NCBI RefSeq assembly: GCF_003049525.1
Contig: NZ_PYWL01000001.1
Location: 682,001 to 746,000, forward strand
Direction of reading: 5' to 3'
Source of the DNA: Lysinibacillus fusiformis
GTDB taxonomy: Bacteria; Bacillota; Bacilli; Bacillales_A; Planococcaceae
DNA length: 64,000 bases
The notes under the pieces are model-generated. The model was not told the origin of the DNA. It ran no database searches and saw only the letters and a program-made list of their open reading frames with translations. Within the stretch, counting starts at the first letter, position 1. Each line of letters begins with the position of its first letter. Made by a program: the position numbers and the translations under genes. This document shows positions 8,735-17,181 of this stretch, in pieces.

Positions 8735-11700
8735 TTATTTTAATTTCCATATCATTTCTACCCATTCCGGATGGTCGATAAATGGATTACGATTACCTTG
8801 GATTTCATAAATTCGATTGTTTCTTTGTCTTTCATAGTTATCTACTGGATCATCCTTGTGCCACTGCAATAAGACAGAAAGTTTGCCGTGGTAAGGTGCC
8901 GAGCCATTATTTACTTTATCATTTAATTCAAGATCAACTTTATCTCCTGGCTCATAACGCGTAGCCATGTAAAACAGCATTCGAGCAACATCACCTTTTA
9001 CACGTTTCGGTGGTTCGAACGAATCGGAATCCCTCAGACAACCCGTACAACCAGTCACTGGACTTCCGCCATTATCGAAGTCTAAATTACCCCTAGAGCT
9101 ATTAACCTGCACATCCGTTGGGCGTAAATGATGAATATCTGTTCCAGGTCCATTACTAGTTCCGAAATTACCATGGGATTTTGCCCAAGTATGCTCTCTA
9201 TTCCAGTTCCCTACATTTCCGCCGCTATTTGTTTTGGAGCTAGATTTTCCAGAGTAAAATAAGATGACATTACTTGTATTATTTGGATCTTCATCTGTAT
9301 ATTTTATGGCGTTCCAAACTTCATTATAAGAAAGTACTTTTTGCTTCGAAATGATGTCATGAAGCGCACTTTTTAATGCCTGTCCATCTTTATTCAGTGC
9401 TCCAGCATAATAATCGTTGGCTGCAGATACTGTCACACTGAAATTTGTAGTCACACTTTTTTTGCCATCTGAAGCCGTCACCCCAACAATATGACTGCCC
9501 TCTGCTAAATTAAGCGTGAGGATATTTCCTTTTATAGAACCTTTTGTAGCCGTAAACGATAATTCATCACCATCTGGATCAGAGAAATGATCTGTTAATT
9601 GAATATTAATGACTTCTCCAACTGCTATCGCTTTGTTTGTAATAGGCTTTTTAATAGTAGGTTGCTTATTTTCAGACGGTAAAGAAGGATCCTCAATGGG
9701 ATCCCCTTTTGAATTCGTAAATTTGATTTTCTCAGGAGCCGCACCATTTATAAACTTTATTGATGGGATATCAATTTTGTCAGCCCCTCTAATTTCTTTC
9801 ACATTCGAACCGTCAATCGTTATAGATTTCATAGCATTACCTTTTAGATCAATAATTGCTCCTGCTTTATCAGGATTTATGATTACATCCGTTGTCTTAA
9901 ATCCTTCACCATGTAATTCAGCATAGTTGCCTTTTAAGAAAATACCCTTTGTAATAACAGATTGAGCATCTAAATGTACTGCCACACTCGGTTTCGTAAT
10001 CGTCAATTTATCGGTTTTAAAGTTCTTAAAATTATAGATTGTTTCAGGCTGTATTGGTTCAACACTTGAACCACTTTTCAAATCAATTTGAACCATGACT
10101 GGATCATGATCACTTGCGCGTCCTGCCATATCTGTAAAGTCTGCATTTATGTGCAAGATATCAATCTCAGTTTTATTGACTAAATTATTGGATACTAAAA
10201 TATGGTCTAATACTTGTGAATTCCCTTGATACACATATGTGTAACGATCAGAGTCGTCTACTTTATTAATCATATTGGTCATTAATTGACCTTCATGAAT
10301 TTTAAGAGCCTCTGCAAATTGATAGTCGTTAAAGTCACCTAAAGAGACAATATTTGCATCCTTATTGTTTGTTTTAATGTCTTTGACAAAATCATAAACA
10401 ATTTGTGCAATTTTTTTGCGTTGTACCTCACTACCATTTTGAGGTGGCTGTATTGCACCAAACAATGGTGTTTCACCTGATTTTGAATTCCAATGGTTTG
10501 CGATGACTACTACATCTTCCCCTTGGAATTCAAATTGAGCAGCTAATGGTTTACGGCTACTATTAAACGCTGCATTTGTTGGATCAATACGTCCTGGATT
10601 CAATGTTAATTTTCCATCTTGATAGCCCACTGCTGTAGTAGCATTACCTGTTGGCAAGCCCTCCTTCAGCTTCACACGATCTGGGTTATAAAGGAAGCCC
10701 ACGCGTATATTTGCGTTAGGTGCGCCACCATCCTGATTGTTAATTGGATCGATATTAACATACTGATAGTCGACGCCACCTGCTGCTTTAATAGCGTCAA
10801 TTAATCTTTTATAGCTTTGATCTGCCTTCGAATCACCTACAGTTGCCCCGTTATTATCTTGTACCTCTGTTACACCAACAATATCTGGGCTTTCCATATC
10901 AATCCCGATAGCTCTTGCTAGTTTTCTCGCCTTATCGTCAGTTGTGGACGATTTATTATTGGAGAAATTTTCTAGATTGTATGAAGCAATCGTTAGTTTA
11001 TCATCAGCTTTTACAATTTTTGTTTTCTCCGGTGATGTAGATCCTTTTTGATGAGCTGCTTTCATTTCATCTAATGGAACATAAATTTTAAAGTTTTGAT
11101 AGGAATAACCGACAATGCCTGTAATAGGACCCTTAAAGGTATCACCTGTCGCTACTTCAAAATCACGTGCAGTGCCATTAGGTTCTAGACGAAATTGTAT
11201 TCTATTTGGATTTGCATTACCCTCTTCAAACCGAACACCACCATGGAGAGTATTTGTTTGCTCATCTTTTAGTACCGTTACTAAATCACCATGCTCTTGT
11301 GGTGAAACAGCTTTTACATCCCCTACTTCAACACGCATACCTTCAATACTTTCCCAAAAATCAATGGCGTCGATGGTTGGGTTGAACGTTTGCAGATGAT
11401 CGCTGTCAATGTTACTGAAAGACATTTTTAATGGATCGATTTTAATAGGTTCTGGTAAGGCAACACTAGTTTTTATAACATCTACTTTTCCACCCTGATC
11501 GTCCCGAACATTAATTTGTGTTGTTTTTAAATCTGTTTGCTGCCTATCATCGTATCCATCATAAGCATACTCACTTACTTGTCCTTTCACGGAAACTAAG
11601 TTACCGACGCTGAGTGGTAATTTCTTGTTTCCGCTATATAGAAGAATTCCCTCCGATGTATTCGGGTCATCATCTATCCATTCATCAGGAGTTTGAATTG

Positions 11701-13243
11701 TATAATAATTGTTTCCTCCTAATGCAAAGGAGTAGGTTACGATTCCCTCAATTCCTTCAACAGTTTTACCATTGAACGAAGAGGTATGACTAGCACCTTG
11801 AATATCATGAATTTGTAATTTATCAGTAAGCGTATATTCATACGTAGCCACTTCACTTAAAGTACCGTCTTTCGCTTTGACCACTGCTTTTAATATAGTA
11901 GTTTCAGTAATATCAATCGGTGCCTCATATTTTTGACTTTCAACAGTTGGATCAGAACCATCTACTGTGTAATAAATTTCCGCTTCTGCCGTAGTTGTAG
12001 TCAACGTAACGCTAGTTTTTCCAATAAATGTCCCGCTTCCAGGTGATGCGATAGCAGGTTTTAAAGTAGAGCTATCAGCGACGATATCCGCTTTTGATCT
12101 TGGAATCACTTGATAAGCTTTATCGAACTCTTGAACAATCCCCGTTATGGATTCATAGATAGTATCTTTAGTCAATCCAAGAGTATTTGTTTCATCACGC
12201 ACAATAAAATTAGTACCATCACTTGCCGTAAAATTAGCAAAGCCTGGTTGTTGATTCACATCTGTTAGCGTTACATTCTTTACTGTTACTAACTGTGATT
12301 CATTCTCTTCACTCACTTGAGCACCTGTTACTAATTTGGGTATGGGTGCACCGGTATTTTCAACCTTTTCAATAATTGTAGCACTATCTAATTGTAATAA
12401 CCCTCTATAGTCGGCTAATTTACCTGTAAGCGTTACTTCGTCCCCAACTGTCATAGCTAGACTAGTAGGTCGAACAGCGATACCACCGGTTTCATCTTGA
12501 ACAGAGATTGTATTTTTCAAGGTCGCTGCTACTTTACCTTTAATCGTTACTGTTTCCCCAATACCTTTCGCTCTTGCCTCACCAATCGACAGAGTAACCG
12601 GTACTTCAGGGTCCGTTGGGTCGACTGGCCCTGGATTTTCGGGGTCAACATTTGTATCCATTGTATGCTGTCCTAGATTTGAAAAATCATTATTGGGGAA
12701 TGTCGTCCATTCTGAACCTGAATTAAACGTGTCAGAGATATTCGTATCGCCAAAAAGGACTGAGCTTTTTCTTACTAATGTGACGTCCTTTGCAAAATCT
12801 GCTGAAGAGCCAACCTGTCCAATTGAGTCAATTATTTCCGAGGACTTCTTTAAGACGATTGGATCATTGCCATTAAAGTTGATAACAATCGAATTTTCAA
12901 GATTCCCTTTTGCTTTTATAGTAGCATCAGCATCTTTATGATAGACAACATACGTTGCTCCATTATCTAAAACACCTGATAGACTCATTGTTTTATCAGC
13001 GGCCTCTGCACCATTTGTATGAAGCTCTAATGTATAATTACTTAAATCCACCGGTGAGCCCGTACCATTGTAAATTTCAATTGCCTTATTAAATGAACTT
13101 CCCTCAATATACTCTGAAATAATTAAATCCTTTGCAAATGTTTCAGCTTTTACTGTAAGTGGTGCTACTGGTGCGACAACGCCTGCTACTAGTGTGGTTG
13201 CTAAAAAGACATTTACAGGTTTTTTCCAATTCTTCTTGGACAT
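8735..13243 (-). CDS. Secreted double nuclease: lamin-tail + OB folds + EEP nuclease + endonuclease I
   Basis: 1502 residues from an ATG at 13243, with AAAGGAG about ten bases upstream; a longer TTG frame lacks a ribosome site. Order: signal peptide (1-33), lamin-tail-like domain (about 37-180), OB-fold domain as in YhcR (217-390), chitobiase-type beta domain (395-472, motif YYTVDGSDPTV), a second OB region (475-720), an endonuclease/exonuclease/phosphatase domain (745-1055; IASYNLENFS, SLGDFNDYQ, ASDHDPVMV), a beta region, a cadherin-like repeat (SDPDGDELSFTA), then an endonuclease I/NucM-type domain (about 1278-1502; NREHTWAKSHG, TDIHHLRPTDVQ). Both nuclease active-site motifs look intact. 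It should degrade extracellular DNA or RNA outside the cell. A 5'-nucleotidase gene lies just upstream on the same strand, suggesting nucleic-acid scavenging for phosphate or nucleosides. No SLH or sortase signal is visible at the end. Confidence 0.88.
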   Translation of the reverse strand: MSKKNWKKPVNVFLATTLVAGVVAPVAPLTVKAETFAKDLIISEYIEGSSFNKAIEIYNGTGSPVDLSNYTLELHTNGAEAADKTMSLSGVLDNGATYVVYHKDADATIKAKGNLENSIVINFNGNDPIVLKKSSEIIDSIGQVGSSADFAKDVTLVRKSSVLFGDTNISDTFNSGSEWTTFPNNDFSNLGQHTMDTNVDPENPGPVDPTDPEVPVTLSIGEARAKGIGETVTIKGKVAATLKNTISVQDETGGIAVRPTSLAMTVGDEVTLTGKLADYRGLLQLDSATIIEKVENTGAPIPKLVTGAQVSEENESQLVTVKNVTLTDVNQQPGFANFTASDGTNFIVRDETNTLGLTKDTIYESITGIVQEFDKAYQVIPRSKADIVADSSTLKPAIASPGSGTFIGKTSVTLTTTTAEAEIYYTVDGSDPTVESQKYEAPIDITETTILKAVVKAKDGTLSEVATYEYTLTDKLQIHDIQGASHTSSFNGKTVEGIEGIVTYSFALGGNNYYTIQTPDEWIDDDPNTSEGILLYSGNKKLPLSVGNLVSVKGQVSEYAYDGYDDRQQTDLKTTQINVRDDQGGKVDVIKTSVALPEPIKIDPLKMSFSNIDSDHLQTFNPTIDAIDFWESIEGMRVEVGDVKAVSPQEHGDLVTVLKDEQTNTLHGGVRFEEGNANPNRIQFRLEPNGTARDFEVATGDTFKGPITGIVGYSYQNFKIYVPLDEMKAAHQKGSTSPEKTKIVKADDKLTIASYNLENFSNNKSSTTDDKARKLARAIGIDMESPDIVGVTEVQDNNGATVGDSKADQSYKRLIDAIKAAGGVDYQYVNIDPINNQDGGAPNANIRVGFLYNPDRVKLKEGLPTGNATTAVGYQDGKLTLNPGRIDPTNAAFNSSRKPLAAQFEFQGEDVVVIANHWNSKSGETPLFGAIQPPQNGSEVQRKKIAQIVYDFVKDIKTNNKDANIVSLGDFNDYQFAEALKIHEGQLMTNMINKVDDSDRYTYVYQGNSQVLDHILVSNNLVNKTEIDILHINADFTDMAGRASDHDPVMVQIDLKSGSSVEPIQPETIYNFKNFKTDKLTITKPSVAVHLDAQSVITKGIFLKGNYAELHGEGFKTTDVIINPDKAGAIIDLKGNAMKSITIDGSNVKEIRGADKIDIPSIKFINGAAPEKIKFTNSKGDPIEDPSLPSENKQPTIKKPITNKAIAVGEVINIQLTDHFSDPDGDELSFTATKGSIKGNILTLNLAEGSHIVGVTASDGKKSVTTNFSVTVSAANDYYAGALNKDGQALKSALHDIISKQKVLSYNEVWNAIKYTDEDPNNTSNVILFYSGKSSSKTNSGGNVGNWNREHTWAKSHGNFGTSNGPGTDIHHLRPTDVQVNSSRGNLDFDNGGSPVTGCTGCLRDSDSFEPPKRVKGDVARMLFYMATRYEPGDKVDLELNDKVNNGSAPYHGKLSVLLQWHKDDPVDNYERQRNNRIYEIQGNRNPFIDHPEWVEMIWKLK

Positions 13244-13293
13244 CAAGTCAATTCTCCTTTCAATTTTAGGAAGGTTTTTTGTAAAAATTAATA

Positions 13294-13327
13294 GCAAAGC
13301 CTCTACTCTCTGAATAGAAGGCTTTGC
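13294..13327 (-). terminator. Hairpin between nucleotidase and nuclease genes
   Basis: GCAAAGCCT pairs with AGGCTTTGC around a 16-base loop, directly after the nucleotidase stop on the minus strand. The downstream U-rich tract is weak (TATTAATTTTTA), so termination may be partial. Confidence 0.55.
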
Positions 13328-13335
13328 AAATCAAC

Positions 13336-15156
13336 TTATAGAATTGTTTCTCCATTCACTGTGATTCCATCGAAATCCACTTTATCAACATCTATTTTGG
13401 AAAGATCTAGATTTCCTTCTACTTTTACATTTACAAATGATAATTCATTTATGACAGTACCTGTTATGATTAAATGACCCTTCACTACAGCATTTTCTAA
13501 GATTGAAATATTGTTAATATCAACTGTTACATTGCCTTCATATACTTTTGGGGTAGTAACTGTGCCGGAGAATTCAGTTTCAGCAATATTTTCGTCAGGT
13601 ACTTGACTGTTGGAAACGTCTACAACTCTTCCCTCAACTTTTGGATTGACTGTGCCAAGAGACGTAATATGCTCAGCAAGGTTTTCCCAATCTGATAAAC
13701 CTAAATCGGTCACACGGCCCTCTTCGTATGCTTTTTTGAAGACATCATAGCCATCTCCACCTTTAGCTGTAAACGCATTTGTAGCTATTGTATACGTGAC
13801 ATTATCCTGAATCTCTACATATTTCCCTTGTCCATCCATATATGAAACTTTAACAATTCGTTGACCTTTTGCTTTAGTTGAATCGAACTCAACCTTTGCA
13901 CCTGAAACATGTAAGAAACCACCATTTTCAGCTGGGTATTGTCCAACACTCACTTCTAAAGCTTCTTTTAATTCTTTGCCAGTTAGGCTCATCGTCGCTA
14001 AAGTATTACCGAAAGGAAGTACCGTTATGACTTCACCCACTGTAATGGGCCCCTGATTAATACCAGCTCGAATACCCCCACCATTTTGAAGTGCCATAAT
14101 GACATCATTGTTATACTGTTTAGCCTTCTTTAGCATTCCATCTGTAATTAAATTGCCTAACGGAGTTTCATTTTTTCGAACACTTGGTTTTGTATTATCT
14201 CCACCTGTTCGAGGATTATCTAAGGCAATAATTGCAGTTGCCCCAGTCTCTGTATTAGAAAGTTCTTCAACTTTATCTTTAAATGGTTTTAATGTTGCAA
14301 GCGCCTGCGCATCCTCTACATAATCAGCTACTTTTAACAAAGCCCCATTATGCGCAACGACAACCCCTTTGTTATTAAAGGTAACATCTAAAGTTCCTAA
14401 ATAATCATTGTACTGATAGGCTTGAACAATCAATGTAGTAGCCTTTGCTTGTCCAGCAATATTTTTATCTACCACAACAGGTTTATCTAGCTGGGTATGA
14501 CTATGCCCGCCTACAATCACATCAATTCCTTCAACAGATTTTGCTAAAATTTGATCATTATCATACGCTGGATTATCATCATAACCAATATGCGTTAAGG
14601 CAATAATTTTATTAACACCTTTATCTTCAAAGGCTTTGACTGCTTTTTTGGCTTCTGTAATATAATCTTCAAACGCAATACTGCCTGGAGACGATATATC
14701 TTTCGTTTCAGCCGTTGTTAATCCGAAAATACCTACTTTCTCTCCATTCATTTCTTTAATAATTCCATTGTAGATTTTTCCGTTTTGAGGCTCACTAGAA
14801 ATAAGATCCGTAAATAAACCTGTGAACTTTGTGTCCTTTGAAAAATCAACGTTAGAAGAAACGAATGGGAATTGCGAGCCTTTAATGAAATCAACTAAAG
14901 CTTGATGTCCCTCAGGAGTAGCGCCTAAATCAAATTCATGATTCCCGAAAGTCATGACATCATACTTCATTAAATTCATAAACGCTAAATCAGCTTGTCC
15001 TTTAAATTCGTTAAAATATAAAGTTCCCGAGAAAACATCACCAGCATCTAATAGTAATGCGTTTGGTTTTTTAGCTCTAACCTCCTTCACAGCGGTTACC
15101 TTTCTAGCGATATTCGCTAGATTAGCATGCGTGTCGTTCGAATGCATTAACGACAA
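13336..15156 (-). CDS. 5'-nucleotidase/metallophosphatase, N-terminally truncated (signal lost)
   Basis: 606 residues if translation starts at the TTG at 15156. The metallophosphatase domain is complete (SNDTHANLA, LDAGDVFSG, FGNHEFDLG, VGGHSHTQ) and is followed by a 5'-nucleotidase C-terminal domain (ETPLGNLITDGM, NGGGIRAG). About 80 C-terminal residues look like short beta repeats resembling a segment of the neighbouring nuclease. Relatives are secreted and release nucleosides and phosphate from nucleotides. Here the N-terminus is abnormal: the homologous frame continues upstream only to 15183 (GGNGNEQFTLS) and then meets TAA, exactly where a group II intron 3' end is seen. No signal peptide and no good ribosome site remain, so the gene is probably inactive or its product stays in the cytoplasm. 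Confidence 0.85.
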   Translation of the reverse strand: MSLMHSNDTHANLANIARKVTAVKEVRAKKPNALLLDAGDVFSGTLYFNEFKGQADLAFMNLMKYDVMTFGNHEFDLGATPEGHQALVDFIKGSQFPFVSSNVDFSKDTKFTGLFTDLISSEPQNGKIYNGIIKEMNGEKVGIFGLTTAETKDISSPGSIAFEDYITEAKKAVKAFEDKGVNKIIALTHIGYDDNPAYDNDQILAKSVEGIDVIVGGHSHTQLDKPVVVDKNIAGQAKATTLIVQAYQYNDYLGTLDVTFNNKGVVVAHNGALLKVADYVEDAQALATLKPFKDKVEELSNTETGATAIIALDNPRTGGDNTKPSVRKNETPLGNLITDGMLKKAKQYNNDVIMALQNGGGIRAGINQGPITVGEVITVLPFGNTLATMSLTGKELKEALEVSVGQYPAENGGFLHVSGAKVEFDSTKAKGQRIVKVSYMDGQGKYVEIQDNVTYTIATNAFTAKGGDGYDVFKKAYEEGRVTDLGLSDWENLAEHITSLGTVNPKVEGRVVDVSNSQVPDENIAETEFSGTVTTPKVYEGNVTVDINNISILENAVVKGHLIITGTVINELSFVNVKVEGNLDLSKIDVDKVDFDGITVNGETIL

Positions 15157-15186
15157 AGTGAACTGTTCATTGCCATTCCCACCTTA

Positions 15187-15257
15187 TACCACATCTCTCT
15201 ATCTGGGCTTTCGGTTTGGGCCTACACCGTACAGGCGACTTTCATCGCATACGGCGT
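15187..15257 (-). ncRNA. Group II intron 3' remnant: domain V and VI region
   Basis: Minus strand 15257-15224 is a 34-nt sequence with all structural features of group II intron domain V. The lower 8-bp stem pairs ACGCCGTA with TACGGTGT. An upper stem GCGAT/GTCGC is capped by a GAAA tetraloop. A two-base bulge (CU) lies on the 3' side. The catalytic triad position reads CGC, the form found in class C introns, instead of AGC. About 37 nt follow before the nucleotidase frame opens, room for domain VI. No intron-encoded reverse transcriptase is in the window, so this is a dead 3' end. Confidence 0.8.
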
Positions 15258-15472
15258 GCCATCAATAGTCTAAATATTCAAAACTTATTTCCCCACTACA
15301 ATATATATGTAAACATAGTAATGTTAATGCACTATTTTTATAGTATCTATAGTATGTAAATAAATTGTAATATTAGTAATGTAACAGCTATTATAGAAAA
15401 TTTGATAAATTTTTAAAAAATATTATAAATAGGTTTACAGTTCCAACATGCTGCCGGCAAAATAGATTAATA

Positions 15473-15519
15473 AAAAGAAGAACCTCCTCAATGAAAGTAG
15501 TTTTGGGGGTTCTTCTTTG
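15473..15519 (-). terminator. Orphan terminator hairpin
   Basis: AAGAAGAACC pairs with GGTTCTTCTT around a 20-base interior; on the minus strand a TTTTTATT tract follows. There is no recognisable gene immediately upstream on that strand. Confidence 0.6.
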
Positions 15520-15844
15520 GATAGGGAATGTATGTAGTTTCTAAATAAACGTAAAAAGAGTCACACAGGAAAGTGATAGAAAAAAGAAAAGGAGCCCCCG
15601 AAGGTAAGTCCTTTCTGATGAATTGCTCTACTGAAAAAGAAAGTAAGCAAAAATAGGTTTATTCTTTTAGTGTGAAAAAGGTGTATAAACAATACAAATT
15701 AACCCTCAATAACGCTCTCAAATGAATGTTTGGAAACACACTTAAAAACCACAAAATGAAGTTTAGTTATTCCATTAAAGGGCGCGATTTTGGAGCAACA
15801 CAGGTAGAAATAATCAAACTTATAAAACCTAACTTTAAACTGCT

Positions 15845-15893
15845 AAAGAAGAATCCCTTTTGATCAATCTTTTTTCAAAAGGGATTCTTCTTA
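15845..15893. terminator. Strong inverted repeat, probably a bidirectional terminator
   Basis: AAAGAAGAATCCCTTTTGA pairs with TCAAAAGGGATTCTTCTT around an 11-base loop. On the minus strand it lies about 120 bases after the stop of the zinc-ribbon ORF at 16016-16216 and could end its transcript. Confidence 0.65.
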
Positions 15894-16015
15894 TTTAACG
15901 CAAAATAAAGGATTGCAAGGCATTTTTGTTCAAATTATATTTCAAAGCAACACACTTTCTTTACAGAGCTTCAAATATAAACTTCTCGATTGAATATTGA
16001 TAAACACCCTATTAG

Positions 16016-16216
16016 TCATTTGATAAGATGTTTATTATAGTCAATCCACTTTTCCATTTCCCTCTCAACAGCTCTATTTTGCCATTCAAACCAAATCCCA
16101 GAACATTCACTACAATGACTGTCTACCCCGTTCTTTCTATGCATATCTCTATAAGTAAATATAGTTTTTTTACGGCAACTGTAGCAAAAGATTTCTTTTT
16201 CTTTATAAAATTCCAT
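16016..16216 (-). CDS. Small zinc-ribbon-like protein
   Basis: 66 residues from an ATG at 16216, with a weak AGGTAGG site about seven bases upstream. Two CxxC pairs (FCYSCRKK and HCSECSGIW) about 22 residues apart form a plausible zinc ribbon, followed by an aromatic and charged helix (FEWQNRAVEREMEKWIDY). No signal peptide or membrane segment. I do not recognise the family. It lies alone between two intron-like remnants with a strong terminator downstream, so it could be a small cargo gene or a surviving neighbour. The paired cysteines and plausible start make me think it is real, but with reservation. Confidence 0.5.
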   Translation of the reverse strand: MEFYKEKEIFCYSCRKKTIFTYRDMHRKNGVDSHCSECSGIWFEWQNRAVEREMEKWIDYNKHLIK

Positions 16217-16478
16217 ATTTAACCTACCTAATGATTTTTACTTATTCATCTCCTTTTTTCATTAAAGTTATTCAAACATTAAATACTTAGAAATTAAACT
16301 TTTAAGAGTTTGCTACTGCTTATTTATTGCTTTTTTAAGAGAGGGTTTGTATTAGAAATCAGATTACATTGGTTAAGAAATATAATAAACATACATGGAA
16401 TCTCTCTATACTAACTAGAATGAGCATTCTTCTATCCAAAGTTTACTTTCTTACATTGAGTAAATACAAAATAAAAAA
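16217..16478. other. Non-coding interval upstream of the zinc-ribbon ORF
   Basis: AT-rich and without an open frame of note. It presumably contains the promoter of the zinc-ribbon ORF; I could not pick one with confidence. Confidence 0.4.
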
Positions 16479-16507
16479 AGAGACAATCATATAATATGAT
16501 TGTCTCT
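16479..16507 (-). terminator. Near-perfect terminator downstream of the structured non-coding stretch
   Basis: AGAGACAATCATAT and ATATGATTGTCTCT form a 14-bp stem with almost no loop, followed on the minus strand by seven T. No coding sequence precedes it; what precedes it is the structured region 16556-17076. Confidence 0.8.
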
Positions 16508-16555
16508 GAATTTAACTTTTAAGAGAAACAAATTTTAGGGAAATAAGTTTCTTAT

Positions 16556-17076
16556 AGATCTACCACTGACTGGGTTTCTTCGCTCCTGCTAGTTTTCTCC
16601 TTCTCCTATGTTACCATACAAGTCCAAACGGCTAGCAATCTACACTACTACAAACCCGCTGCCATCTTATTAGCCTCACTGGTGCTGACACACCTCTTCT
16701 AACAAGACTTCAAACGTTCCACTACTTCCATCCCTTATTTTGATTTCCTTAGGTTTCCACTATCCAGGAATAAGAACGACCGGTTTAACAGTCAATTCTT
16801 CGATCGCCACTATAGCATTGCATCTATAGGGATGTACAGTGAGCTCCTAGCTTTATTTCGCACCATACATTAGCTTACCCTGCCTACATGGATTCGTCTG
16901 CCTAACCATAGAAATCTTTTAAAGAACCCCGCCCCGGTACCACCGGATACGACTTCACCTGACTTCATCCCTTTTGTGTCATTCAGCACAGCACTGGATG
17001 CAGGAGGATTAGGTACTTGTAAGTTGACTGTTCTACAAGAACAGGACTTTCACCTGTTAATTGGGAGTAATAGTTA
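16556..17076 (-). ncRNA. Structured non-coding stretch, probable group II intron 5' (domain I-III) remnant
   Basis: About 520 nt with no open frame, noticeably more GC-rich than its flanks. On the minus strand it holds many short hairpins, such as CAGGTGAAAGTCCTG near 17060, CCGGTGGTACCGG near 16940, and a pair of CTATAG-rich elements near 16820. The GGTGAAAGTCC hairpin near the 5' end, a GTGGAAACCTAAGG element, and purine-rich linkers resemble group II intron domain I. It begins within ten bases after the S-layer terminator, the sort of site class C introns choose. It is on the same strand as the domain V remnant at 15224-15257. No GUGYG intron start and no maturase gene are visible. A free-standing large RNA is the alternative. 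Confidence 0.5.
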
Positions 17077-17081
17077 GAAAG

Positions 17082-17122
17082 AAAACCCCATATTTATTGC
17101 TAATGCAAGACATGGGGGTTTT
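17082..17122 (-). terminator. S-layer gene terminator
   Basis: On the minus strand AAAACCCCCAT and ATGGGGTTTT form the stem, followed by TCTTTCT. It sits about 60 bases after the S-layer stop codon. Confidence 0.8.
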
Positions 17123-17181
17123 CAGTTCCACTCATTTCACTGAAAGAATCAGTTTATAGAGTAACGTTTCGTTTAGTTTTA

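Larger units (their letters stand above)
15258..16015. other. Gene-poor, AT-rich interval with orphan terminators
   Basis: No supportable gene. Two strong inverted repeats with flanking A/T tracts lie here (15473-15519 and 15845-15893, listed separately), although no coding sequence lies directly before either. The rest looks like eroded non-coding DNA between two intron-like remnants. Confidence 0.5.

Noticed and set aside
8484..8765. Minus-strand open frame of 93 codons after the nuclease gene
   Set aside because: It overlaps the end of the nuclease gene in another frame, has no good ribosome site, and includes a likely terminator hairpin. It may be decayed repeat DNA, but not a supportable gene.
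16556..17076. Insertion-sequence remnant with decayed transposase
   Set aside because: No frame on either strand gives a transposase-like stretch and no terminal inverted repeats bracket it; the RNA-like stems fit better.
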